This document shows, in pieces, positions 39,621 to 47,408 of a stretch of DNA of 50,997 bases. Both the position numbers and the translations under genes were made by a program. The stretch covers positions 1 to 50,997 of the forward strand of contig NZ_MUYM01000077.1 in assembly GCF_002150765.1 (NCBI RefSeq). Direction: 5' to 3'. The number at the start of each line of letters is the position of its first letter. Positions within the stretch are counted from its first letter, which is position 1. The notes beneath the pieces were generated by a model. It searched no databases, was not told where the DNA came from, and saw only the letters and a list, made by a program, of their open reading frames with translations. Origin of the DNA: Lentzea kentuckyensis (lineage in GTDB: Bacteria; Actinomycetota; Actinomycetes; Mycobacteriales; Pseudonocardiaceae).

Positions 39621-40849
39621 GGCAACTCCGCTCGAATAACGGTCGGCCCACCAACGGGGCTGACGACGACAACGACACCGTCGATCGTGGCGGCCCGGTC
39701 GGCCAGGCCGGCGAGTCCGCCGCCCGGCTTCAGCTCGGCGCCGCCCTGACCGTTGTCGGTGACCTCTACCAGCACTCCCGTGTCGACCCGGTTGACCCGC
39801 ACGGTCGCCTTGGTGCCGTTGGAGTGCTTGGTGATGTTCGTGAGTGCTTCGCCGACGGTGAAGTACGCGGCGCTCTCGACCGACGTCGGCGGCCGCGGGT
39901 CGACGTTGACGTCGAGGTCGACCTCGATCGGGACGCGTGCCGCCAGCGCACTCAGCGCCGCGTCGAGACCGCGGTCGCCGAGCACGGACGGGTAGATGCC
40001 CCGCGCCAGGTCGCGCAGTTCCTTGATGGCGAGCTTCGCGTCCGCGTGCGCCTCGGCGATCAGCACGGCCGCGCCCTCCGGGTCGGTGTCCATTTTGGAC
40101 TTCGCGCGGCCCAGCCCCATCGCCACCGCGACGAGCCGCTGCTGCGCGCCGTCGTGCAGGTCGCGTTCGATGCGCCGGCGTTCCGCCTCGGCCGCCTCGA
40201 CCCCGCGGGCCCGGCTCGACTGCAACCGCTCCGCCTCGATCGCCAGCGCGTCCGCCCGCGTCGGCCCGAGCATCGCGCGGGCGAACCTGCCGTGCACCAC
40301 GCCGAGCCACCTGGTGCCGATGACCGCGAACGGGATCAACGCCAGACCGATCAGCGCGACGGGCAGCGCCGACACGAACGAGTTGATGGTCCAGAACTCG
40401 CCCACGATCACCGCGAACGGCGCGTCGTCGATCCAGAACGGCACGGCGGCGAACGCCGCCGCGACGGACCACATCGCGATGACAGAAGCGAATTCCAGGG
40501 CCCCCACCGGCAGCAGGAGCAACAGATAACCGAAGTCTCGCCAGGTCGCCGGATCGGTGAACTGGGCCTTCCAGCGCTGCCACAGCGTGCCGCCGGCCGG
40601 CTTCTCGCGGTACGGCCTGGGGATGTCCGTGCGCAACGCCGTCCTGACCCACGCCCGCTCGATCGTCGCTCCGCCGCGCACCACGTTCATCGCGAGCCAC
40701 AGGATCGGCAGACCGACCCAGAGGACCGATGTCGCGAGCCCCACGACGGTCAGCACGACGGAGAGGGTGAACCAGAAGATGCCGGTCACCAGGTTGGTCA
40801 GCAGGTAGAACCCGGCTGCGAGCGCGTTCGGTTTCCTCATGCCGTCCAT
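39608..40849 (-). CDS. HisKA_3-type sensor histidine kinase
   Basis: The 413-residue kinase has two membrane hairpins in its first 180 residues, with little extracytoplasmic sequence. Then comes the HisKA_3 dimerisation helix with His232 in RRRIERDLHDGAQQRLVAVAMGLG and the ATPase domain (N box AYFTVGEALTNITKHSNGTKATV, G box VEVTDNGQGGAELKPGGGLAGLADR). The LHDGAQQR signature marks the DesK/NarX-type family paired with LuxR regulators. With little sensor domain outside, the signal may be in the membrane or envelope. Confidence 0.93.
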   Translation of the reverse strand: MDGMRKPNALAAGFYLLTNLVTGIFWFTLSVVLTVVGLATSVLWVGLPILWLAMNVVRGGATIERAWVRTALRTDIPRPYREKPAGGTLWQRWKAQFTDPATWRDFGYLLLLLPVGALEFASVIAMWSVAAAFAAVPFWIDDAPFAVIVGEFWTINSFVSALPVALIGLALIPFAVIGTRWLGVVHGRFARAMLGPTRADALAIEAERLQSSRARGVEAAEAERRRIERDLHDGAQQRLVAVAMGLGRAKSKMDTDPEGAAVLIAEAHADAKLAIKELRDLARGIYPSVLGDRGLDAALSALAARVPIEVDLDVNVDPRPPTSVESAAYFTVGEALTNITKHSNGTKATVRVNRVDTGVLVEVTDNGQGGAELKPGGGLAGLADRAATIDGVVVVVSPVGGPTVIRAELPCVW

Positions 40850-40948
40850 CGTGTCGTTCCCGCTGGTCAGGGACCATCTGGCCAGCTAGCCGGTCAGAGG
40901 TGGGGACAGCCCTACCTGCCTCGGGAAGAACTGGCTGGCCCCAGTCGT

Positions 40949-40954
40949 TATGCT
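40949..40954 (+). promoter_or_regulatory. Probable -10 element of the tmRNA gene
   Basis: TATGCT at 40949-40954 lies 17 nt before the mature 5' end of tmRNA, in the 121-nt gap after the divergent kinase gene. A clear -35 element is not obvious. Confidence 0.4.
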
Positions 40955-40970
40955 ATGCGTACCACTACAA

Positions 40971-41346
40971 GGGGGTGAACGGTTTCGACTGTGGACGTTG
41001 ATTCAGGGGAAGCGTGCCGGTGCAGGCGAGAGACCACCGTTAAGCGTCATCGCAAACCAATAAGCGCCACGTCTAACGACACGCGCACCGCTTACGCTCT
41101 TGCTGGCTGACAGCAAGTAGCGGCGGTTGTCGGCCTAGGAGTGCCTTCGGCCTAGTTCCCGGCATCAGCTAGAGGGCTTACCAGCAGTCTCGGCCACGGG
41201 GCCTGCTCGGGACACTCACAGTGGCTGGGCCCGTCACACCTGCTCGTTCGCGTGACTGGTGGGGTCAAGTAGAGACATAGCGGACTGCGCACGGAGAAGC
41301 CCTGATGAGCCGCCATAGGACCCGGGTTCGATTCCCGGCACCTCCA
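40971..41346 (+). ncRNA. ssrA: Transfer-messenger RNA (tmRNA)
   Basis: The gene opens GGGGGTGAACGGTTTCGACT and ends GGTTCGATTCCCGGCACCTCCA, so the acceptor and T arms of the tRNA-like domain close correctly; CCA is not encoded. The tag frame starts at GCC 41066, after the conserved AATAAGC, and reads ATSNDTRTAYALAG before TGA at 41108-41110. The tag marks proteins from stalled ribosomes for proteolysis. Its last residue is Gly where the usual ending is ALAA. The partner smpB is upstream. Confidence 0.96.
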
Positions 41347-41348
41347 CT

Positions 41349-41379
41349 CGGCCGAAGGCTGCTCAGCAGCCTTCGGCCG
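41349..41379 (+). terminator. Terminator of ssrA
   Basis: CGGCCGAAGGCTG (41349-41361) pairs perfectly over 13 bp with 41367-41379 around CTCAG, directly after the tmRNA. Confidence 0.85.
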
Positions 41380-41406
41380 CTTTCGTCAGCTCGTTCCGGG
41401 TGTTTT

Positions 41407-41686
41407 CTAGGGGCCCAGCCCCCAGACCCCAGCAAAGTCCCGTCAGGCCATCCGCCTGGCTGGCGATGGCGTGTGCAAGTACCACCAACCCAACATCAAC
41501 AAGCACTTTGCTACTACCAACTGGCCTCGTCGATCCAGCCGCCACACCACGCCCGGCTCAGCCATGTTCGACAACTGGCGAACATGTTGGGTGTAGTTGG
41601 CGGCGATTTGATCAAGAGTTGGTAGTACTTGCAGACGCCCACCAGCAGAGACGACTTTGCCTGGGGCTTCGCCCCCGACCCCCTAG
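41407..41686. mobile_element. 280-bp compound inverted-repeat element (MITE-like)
   Basis: Nested inverted repeats: outer arms CTAGGGG...CCCCAGCAAAGTC (41407-41439) against 41653-41686; middle arms GCGTGTGCAAGTACCACCAAC in outline (41469-41489) against 41618-41638 (19 of 21 match); inner arms CATGTTCG (41563-41570) and CGAACATG (41579-41586). A third TACTACCAACT unit lies near 41511. No transposase is encoded. The outer arms belong to the GGGGGC/GCCCCC repeat family. A non-autonomous element or remnant inserted after ssrA is the likely reading. Confidence 0.55.
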
Positions 41687-41739
41687 CCCGTCTCGTTGCT
41701 TCGCAACTTGGCGGGTTTCCTTTCTGGCATGCTGTCGGG

Positions 41740-42696
41740 GTGGCCCGGAAGATCGTCTTCCTCCTGTTCGACGGGATGAAGATGCTGGACGTCACGGGGC
41801 CCGCGGAGGTGTTCTCCGAGGCCAACATCGTCGGCGCGGACTACGCCATCAGCTACGTCTCGGCGTCCGGTGCACCGGTCATGACCTCCATCGGCGTCCG
41901 ACTACCGGTCGACGGCACCCCGGACGGCGTGAACGCGGACACGGTCGTCGTGTCGGGCGGTGATGCGCTGGTCGAGCGAGGTGTGCCGGCGGACCTGGTG
42001 GCCGCCATCCAAAGCTTGCGGAACACCAGACGTCTCGTCTCGATCTGCACGGGCTCGTTCGCGCTGGCTGCCGCCGGGGTGTTGAGCGGGCGGCGGGCCA
42101 CCACGCACTGGCGGGTCGCCGACCGGCTCGCCCGCGCTTACCCGGACGTCCAGGTCGAGGCTGATTCGCTGTTCGTTGAGGACCGGGGCGTGTTCACGTC
42201 CGCCGGGGTGTCGGCGGGGATGGACCTGGCGCTGGCGTTGGTCGAGCAGGATTACGGGCCTGACCTGGCGCGGGAGGTCGCGCGCCGGTTGGTGATGTTC
42301 ATGCAGCGGCCCGGCGGGCAGTCGCAGTTCTCGGCGCCGTTGGAGGTCAGGCCGGCGCGCACGCCTGCGTTGCGCGAGGTGGTGGACCTGGTGTCGGCGC
42401 AGCCCGCGCTGGATCACAGCGCGCGGACGATGGCGGCACGGGTGGGCGTGAGTGCGCGGCACCTGGCGCGGTTGTTCGCGACCGAGTTGGACACGACGCC
42501 CGCGCGGTACGTCGAACAGGTGAGGCTGGACCACGCCAAGGCGCTGTTGGACGCGGGGCACGGCGTTGCGCAGGTGGCTCGGGAGGCCGGGTTCGGGAGT
42601 TCCGAGACGATGCGGCGGGTGTTCGTGGCGCGACTCGGGGCCTCGCCGAGCGAGTATCGGGCCCGCATGTCCACATCTGTGGGCAGGCGGTCCTGA
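41740..42696 (+). CDS. GlxA-type AraC regulator with DJ-1/PfpI domain
   Basis: This 318-residue protein has an N-terminal DJ-1/PfpI domain (IVFLLFDGMKMLDVTGPAEVF, nucleophile-elbow-like SICTGSFALAAAGVLSGRRATTHW) and a C-terminal AraC helix-turn-helix pair (ARHLARLFATELDTTPARYVEQVRLDHAKALLD, VAREAGFGSSETMRRVFVARLGASPSEYR). It is an activator/repressor with an unknown ligand. The GTG at 41740 begins the domain. The HD-domain gene follows 42 nt later, probably in one transcript. A related regulator lies at 44329. Confidence 0.9.
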   Translation: MARKIVFLLFDGMKMLDVTGPAEVFSEANIVGADYAISYVSASGAPVMTSIGVRLPVDGTPDGVNADTVVVSGGDALVERGVPADLVAAIQSLRNTRRLVSICTGSFALAAAGVLSGRRATTHWRVADRLARAYPDVQVEADSLFVEDRGVFTSAGVSAGMDLALALVEQDYGPDLAREVARRLVMFMQRPGGQSQFSAPLEVRPARTPALREVVDLVSAQPALDHSARTMAARVGVSARHLARLFATELDTTPARYVEQVRLDHAKALLDAGHGVAQVAREAGFGSSETMRRVFVARLGASPSEYRARMSTSVGRRS

Positions 42697-42738
42697 TTGA
42701 CGGTGGGCGCGCGCTGCCGCCGAGCCGACGATGAAGTC

Positions 42739-43377
42739 ATGGCAGAGGTCATCGCGGGGGTGGAGATCCCCGACACCGAACTGGTGCGGTCGGCGACGGA
42801 ACTGGTCCGGAAGGTCACCGACGACACGTTGTTCCACCATTCACGACGGGTGTTCCTGTGGGGGTCGTTGAAGGCGGCCGCGCGGGGGCTGGAGGTCGAT
42901 CCGGAACTGGCCTACGTGGGCGGCCTCTTCCACGACCTGGGGCTGACGCGGTACTACGCGTCGAAGGACCTGCGGTTCGAGATCGACGGTGCGGAGGCCG
43001 CGCGCACGTTCCTGCTGGAGCACGGACGGTCAGAGGAGGACGCGCGCAACGTGTGGCTGGCGATCGCGTTGCACACCACGCCGGAGGTGCCGATGCACCT
43101 GACGCCCGAGGTGGTCGTGGTGGCGTTGGGCGTGAAGACCGATGTGCTCGGGATCGGGCTCGACGAGCTCACCGAGCAGCAGCGGGCGGAGGTGGTGGCC
43201 GCGCATCCCCGGCCCGACTTCAAGAACCGGATCCTCAAAGCGTTCTACGACGGCATGGCCCACCGCCCGGACACCACCTACGGGACAATGAACGACGACG
43301 TGCTCGCGCACTTCGACCCGGCCTTCCGGCGGAAGGACTTCGTGGAGATCATCAGGAAGAGCGCCTGGCCGGAATGA
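42739..43377 (+). CDS. HD-domain protein
   Basis: This 212-residue metal-dependent phosphohydrolase-fold protein has TLFHHSRRVFLWG (first His), AYVGGLFHDLGLTRYY (the HD pair) and WLAIALHTTPEVP. The motif set resembles the cyanamide hydratase-like HD group, whose members need not be phosphohydrolases. It shares its position with the DJ-1/AraC gene upstream, which probably controls it. ATG 42739 was chosen as the start of the conserved region. It overlaps the convergent oxidoreductase gene by 26 nt. Confidence 0.85.
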   Translation: MAEVIAGVEIPDTELVRSATELVRKVTDDTLFHHSRRVFLWGSLKAAARGLEVDPELAYVGGLFHDLGLTRYYASKDLRFEIDGAEAARTFLLEHGRSEEDARNVWLAIALHTTPEVPMHLTPEVVVVALGVKTDVLGIGLDELTEQQRAEVVAAHPRPDFKNRILKAFYDGMAHRPDTTYGTMNDDVLAHFDPAFRRKDFVEIIRKSAWPE

Positions 43378-44275
43378 CGTCAGACAGCGCGTCCAGGAAG
43401 TCCTGAGCGTCGAACATCGCTCCCGCGGAAGCCACGCCGGTGACGTTGAAACGGCCGGTGAGCAGTCGTTCCACGGCTTCCACGGCCAGTGGTGCGGTCA
43501 CGGCGTAGATGTCGCGGCCGGTGACGGTCATCCGGCGTTCGTCCGAGCCGCGCCGGACGACGACGTCCACCTCGAACGTTTCCGCCTCCTGCCGTTCCGC
43601 GCCGCTGTGCAGGCCGTCGGACGCGCTCACCGACATGTAGGTGGTGACCGCCGGGATCGCCAGGTGGCTCGGCACGGTCACGACGTCGGCCATCGTGAAC
43701 TCGGCGACGACCTCGCGCGGGCCGGACGGGAAGTCCCAGGTCACGGTGGTCGGGGTGCCGTCGTGGTACTCCAGCGCGCCGTCGCGGAACCGGACGCTGC
43801 GGCCGGCTCGGCGGTCGCGGGAGACCTGGCCCGCGGTGAGCGTGCCGGGGCTCGGCTGCCAGCCGCTCAGGCCGTAGGCGACGTGGGCGGAGTCGGCGTC
43901 GGTCCAGTCGCCCATGACGGCGGTGACCATCAGGTCGCCGAGGCCGCCGAAGAACGCCATCGCGGGCACCACCGGGATCGACGCGCCGCGGGTGACCGTG
44001 TCGGCGTTCGCCTCGATCTCGGCCGCCACGTCGACGTACGGGATGCCCGCGCGTTCGGCCGCGGCGATCAGCGGGAGGGCGGTGACCGCGAACGGACCGG
44101 CCGCGTTGATCACCGCGTCCGCGCCCTCCAGCGCCCGGTCGAGGGCGGCCGAGTCGTCCGCCGTTGCCTGAGCGCGGCCGAACGGAAGTGCGGAGAGGCC
44201 GCGCTTTTCCAGTTCTGCCAACACGAAGCGCCCCGTGAGTCCGGAAGCGCCGTACACCGCGATCTTGTGTCCCAT
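43352..44275 (-). CDS. Saccharopine dehydrogenase-like NAD(P)-binding protein
   Basis: This 307-residue protein has an N-terminal Rossmann motif (IAVYGASGLTGRFVLAELEKRG) followed by VINAAGPFAVTALPLIAAAERAGIPYVDVAAE, as in saccharopine dehydrogenase-like and trans-acting enoyl reductase proteins. The C-terminal part lacks the classical saccharopine dehydrogenase ligands. It probably reduces or oxidises a small substrate. It is divergent from the second GlxA-type gene across a dyad-containing gap, so that regulator is its probable controller. Confidence 0.82.
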   Translation of the reverse strand: MGHKIAVYGASGLTGRFVLAELEKRGLSALPFGRAQATADDSAALDRALEGADAVINAAGPFAVTALPLIAAAERAGIPYVDVAAEIEANADTVTRGASIPVVPAMAFFGGLGDLMVTAVMGDWTDADSAHVAYGLSGWQPSPGTLTAGQVSRDRRAGRSVRFRDGALEYHDGTPTTVTWDFPSGPREVVAEFTMADVVTVPSHLAIPAVTTYMSVSASDGLHSGAERQEAETFEVDVVVRRGSDERRMTVTGRDIYAVTAPLAVEAVERLLTGRFNVTGVASAGAMFDAQDFLDALSDVIPARRSS

Positions 44276-44311
44276 GTAGACCATCCAAGCCGCGCACCGG
44301 AAAACGAGCTA

Positions 44312-44327
44312 GTGTCTGGAACGACAC
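44312..44327. promoter_or_regulatory. GTGTC-N6-GACAC dyad before the second GlxA-type gene
   Basis: GTGTC (44312-44316), TGGAAC, GACAC (44323-44327) form a perfect 5-bp dyad ending one base before the ATG of the divergent regulator. It lies in the 53-nt gap between two divergent starts, so it is a likely operator. Confidence 0.6.
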
Positions 44328-44328
44328 G

Positions 44329-45273
44329 ATGCGTACAGTTTCGGACATGCTTGCGTTCGCTGTGACCGACGGGATGCTGCACTTCGAGCTGACCGCCACC
44401 TACGAGATCTTCACCGCCCCTCAGCTCGACTACCGAGTCGAGATCTGCGGCAACGGACCGGTGCGCGTCGGCAGGTTCACGCTGGAGCCGGATCTGCCTC
44501 TTGACCAGCTCAAACGCGCCGACACGGTGATCGTGCCCGCGATCGCGGACGTGGACGAACCGATCGACTTGGAGCTCGTCCAAGCGGTCCGGGCGGCGCA
44601 CGACGAGGGCGCGCGGATCGTCTCGCTGTGCACGGGCGCGTTCGTGCTCGCGGAGGCCGGGCTGCTCGACGGGCTCCGGGCGACCACGCACTGGGCGCAC
44701 ACCGACGTGCTGGCCGAACGGTATCCGCGCGTCGAGGTCGACCCGGACGTGCTGTACATCGACAACGGCCAGGTGATGACGAGCGCGGGCAAGGCGGCGG
44801 CGATCGACCTGAGCCTGCACCTGATCCGCAGCGACCACGGCTCCGGCACGGCCAACACCGCGGCGCGCCGGCTCGTCGTGCCGCCGCACCGGGACGGCGG
44901 GCAGGCGCAGTTCGTGCTGGCGCCGGTGCCGTCCGGCGAAGGGCACCCGCTCACCGAACTGTTCGAGTGGGTCTCGGCGCGGTTCGACCAGACGATCACC
45001 GTCGAGGACCTGGCGCGTCAGGCGAACATGAGCTCGCGCCACCTCGCCCGGCTCTTCCGGGCGGTCACCGGCACCACACCGTTGCAGTGGCTGCACACCC
45101 AGCGGATCCGGCGCGCCCAGGAGTTGCTGGAGATGACGGACGACAGCGTCGACCAGATCGCCGAGGCGTCCGGCATGGGCACGGCCACGACGTTGCGCCG
45201 GCACTTCCACCGAACCGTTGGTGTGCCACCGGACACATACCGGCGCACGTTCCGCCCGGTTGGTGGCCGATAG
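44329..45273 (+). CDS. GlxA-type AraC regulator with DJ-1/PfpI domain (second copy)
   Basis: This 314-residue protein has the same architecture as the product at 41740. The DJ-1-like domain includes ARIVSLCTGAFVLAEAGLLDGLRATTHWAHTDVL, and the AraC domain has SRHLARLFRAVTGTTPLQWLHTQRIRRAQELLE and IAEASGMGTATTLRRHFHRTVGVPP. The two regulators are about as alike as separate subfamilies, not a recent duplication. The start lies directly after the dyad at 44312, and the transcript may be leaderless. The permease gene follows 28 nt downstream. Confidence 0.9.
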   Translation: MRTVSDMLAFAVTDGMLHFELTATYEIFTAPQLDYRVEICGNGPVRVGRFTLEPDLPLDQLKRADTVIVPAIADVDEPIDLELVQAVRAAHDEGARIVSLCTGAFVLAEAGLLDGLRATTHWAHTDVLAERYPRVEVDPDVLYIDNGQVMTSAGKAAAIDLSLHLIRSDHGSGTANTAARRLVVPPHRDGGQAQFVLAPVPSGEGHPLTELFEWVSARFDQTITVEDLARQANMSSRHLARLFRAVTGTTPLQWLHTQRIRRAQELLEMTDDSVDQIAEASGMGTATTLRRHFHRTVGVPPDTYRRTFRPVGGR

Positions 45274-45301
45274 GTCCGAGCTCGGGGTTTATGTTGGCCC
45301 G

Positions 45302-46711
45302 ATGAGCAACGAACAGCGCATCGGGGCGCGGGTGTTGCGGCGCAAGCCGATCGACCAGCTGACTCACCCTGGCAGCGAACTCAAGCGCACCATGGGGGTC
45401 GGCCACCTCACGATGATCAGCATCGGTGCCACGCTGGGCACCGGCATCTTCGTCGTGCTGGGGCAGGCGGTGCCGCTCGCCGGTCCCGCGATCGTGGTGT
45501 CGTTCGTCCTCGCCGGCATCACCGCGCTGTTCTCCGCGTTGTCGTACGCCGAACTCGCGGGCCTCATCCCGGCGTCCGGTTCCTCGTACTCCTACACCTA
45601 CGCCACGCTCGGCGAGATCGTCGCGTGGGTGTGCGGCTGGTGTCTTGTGCTGGAGTACGGCGTGTCGGTCGCGGCGGTCGCGGTCGGGTGGGGGCAGTAC
45701 GTCAACGAGTTGCTGCACCTGGTGACAGGACTGCGGATTCCGGACGTGCTGAGTCAGCCGCCTGGTGCCGGCGGGATCGTCAACGTCCCGGCCGTGCTGG
45801 TCGTGGTCATCTCGATGCTGGTGCTGCTGGGCGGTTCCAAGGGCAGTGCGCGCACCAACACGATCCTGGTGTGGGTCAAGGTCGGCGCGCTGCTGATGTT
45901 CTGCGCGGTCGCGTTCACCGCGTTCAAGGCGGGCAACCTGCAGCCGCTGTTCCCGCTCGGCCTGGCCGGCATGAGCGCAGGCGCGGCCACGTTGTTCTTC
46001 TCCTACATCGGGTTCGACGCCGCGTCGACCGCCGGTGAGGAGGCCAAGAACCCGCAGCGCGACCTGCCGCGCGCGATCATCCTGTCGCTGGTCGTGATCA
46101 CCGCGCTGTACTGCGCGGTCGCACTGGCCGCTGTCGGCGCCATGCCGTGGCAGTCGTTCGAGGGCACGGAAGCCGCGTTGAGCCGGGTGCTGACCGACAA
46201 CGTCAGCGGGGCGATCTGGCCGATCCTGCTGTCGATCGGCGCGGTGGTGGCCACGACCTCGGTCGTGCTGACCGTCCTCTACGGACAGACACGCATCCTG
46301 TACGCCATGTCCCGCGACGGGTTGGTGCCGTCGATCTTCGCGCGGCTCAGCCGCAACGGCGTGCCGTTCGTGAACACGGTCGTCGTCGGGTTGTTCATCG
46401 CTGTGCTCGCCGCGTTGGTGCCGTTGGGGTCGCTGGCCGACGCCACCAGCATCGGCACGCTCTTCGCGTTCGCGCTGGTCAACGTCGCGGTGATCATCCT
46501 TCGGCGCACCGAACCGGACCGCCGGCGCAGCTTCCGGGTACCGTTCTCGCCGGTCACGCCGTTGCTGGGGCTGGCCTTCTGCGTCTACATGATGTTCAGC
46601 CTCGGGCTCGACACGTGGATCGCGTTCCTCGCGTGGATGGTCCTCGGGTTCGTCATCTACTTCGGTTACAGCGTCAGGAAGGCACGCCTTGCGGTTCCGA
46701 GTGATCAGTGA
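45302..46711 (+). CDS. APC-family amino acid permease
   Basis: This 469-residue integral membrane carrier of the cationic amino acid transporter branch has about twelve helices. The APC signature region is MISIGATLGTGIFVVLGQAVPLAGPAIVVSF, and FFSYIGFDAASTAGEEAKNPQRDLPRAII is the conserved helix 6-7 segment. It imports amino acids, specificity unknown. The ATG at 45302 is the start of the homologous region. The next gene begins inside its 3' end, so it heads an operon with an acyltransferase and a racemase. Confidence 0.92.
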   Translation: MSNEQRIGARVLRRKPIDQLTHPGSELKRTMGVGHLTMISIGATLGTGIFVVLGQAVPLAGPAIVVSFVLAGITALFSALSYAELAGLIPASGSSYSYTYATLGEIVAWVCGWCLVLEYGVSVAAVAVGWGQYVNELLHLVTGLRIPDVLSQPPGAGGIVNVPAVLVVVISMLVLLGGSKGSARTNTILVWVKVGALLMFCAVAFTAFKAGNLQPLFPLGLAGMSAGAATLFFSYIGFDAASTAGEEAKNPQRDLPRAIILSLVVITALYCAVALAAVGAMPWQSFEGTEAALSRVLTDNVSGAIWPILLSIGAVVATTSVVLTVLYGQTRILYAMSRDGLVPSIFARLSRNGVPFVNTVVVGLFIAVLAALVPLGSLADATSIGTLFAFALVNVAVIILRRTEPDRRRSFRVPFSPVTPLLGLAFCVYMMFSLGLDTWIAFLAWMVLGFVIYFGYSVRKARLAVPSDQ

Positions 46712-47408
46712 CGTGCCGGGCATCGCCCGCGTCGCGGCCTACTACGCCGGGGTGTGGGAGACGACCGAGGACGTGCTGTCCACCGAGACGTTGCACTGCA
46801 TCCGGCACGCGGGCGGCGCGACCATCGGGGCGTTCGACGGCGACGAGCTGATCGGTGCCACGACCGGGCTCTTCTGCCCGGACGGGTCGGTGTACTCGAT
46901 GATCGCGGCCGCGCGGTCCGGCGTCGGACACCCGTTGAAGCTCGCGCAGAAGGACTGGGCGGTCGGGCTCGGTGCCAGGTCGATGCGATGGACCTACGAT
47001 CCGCTGGTGTCGCGCAACGCCCGGTTCAACCTGGTGAAGCTCGGCGCGGTCGTCACCGAGTACACAGTGGACTTCTACGGGCCGATGCGCGACGGCGTGA
47101 ACGACGGCGACGAGAGCGATCGTCTGACCGTGCAATGGGATCTCACCGGTGCTCGTGAACCGCACGAGTCCGTGCCTTCAGGCGAGGTCGTTTCGGTGGC
47201 ACCGGACGGGGAACCGTTGGCGCGCACGGACGGCGAACGGATCTGGTGCCGGGTGCCGCGCGACGTCGTGCAGGTGCGCAAGGAGTCCGCCGCGCTGGCT
47301 CGGCAGTGGCGGGAAGCCGTGCGCGGTGTGTTCGTCGACGCTTTCGGTCAGGGTTACGTGGCCACGTCGATGTCCCGCGAGGGCTGGTACGAGTTGGAGC
47401 GCCGATGA
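46689..47408 (+). CDS. GNAT-superfamily (COG3375-type) acyltransferase
   Basis: The product (about 239 residues) starts with a TTG preceded by AGGAAGG and overlaps the permease by 23 nt. The fold is GNAT-like: HAGGATIGAFDGDELIGATTGL, MIAAARSGVGHPLKLAQKDWAVGLGARSMRWTYDPLVSRNARFNLVKLGAVV. COG3375 proteins occur beside N-acylamino acid racemases and probably acylate amino acids. The racemase gene follows with a 4-nt overlap, which fits that pathway. Confidence 0.8.
   Translation: MRFRVISDVPGIARVAAYYAGVWETTEDVLSTETLHCIRHAGGATIGAFDGDELIGATTGLFCPDGSVYSMIAAARSGVGHPLKLAQKDWAVGLGARSMRWTYDPLVSRNARFNLVKLGAVVTEYTVDFYGPMRDGVNDGDESDRLTVQWDLTGAREPHESVPSGEVVSVAPDGEPLARTDGERIWCRVPRDVVQVRKESAALARQWREAVRGVFVDAFGQGYVATSMSREGWYELERR

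Noticed and set aside
41053..41064. tmRNA tag starting at GCA (as in E. coli)
   Set aside because: That frame reads GCA AAC CAA TAA and stops at once; the mycobacterial-type resume site GCC after AATAAGC gives a proper tag.
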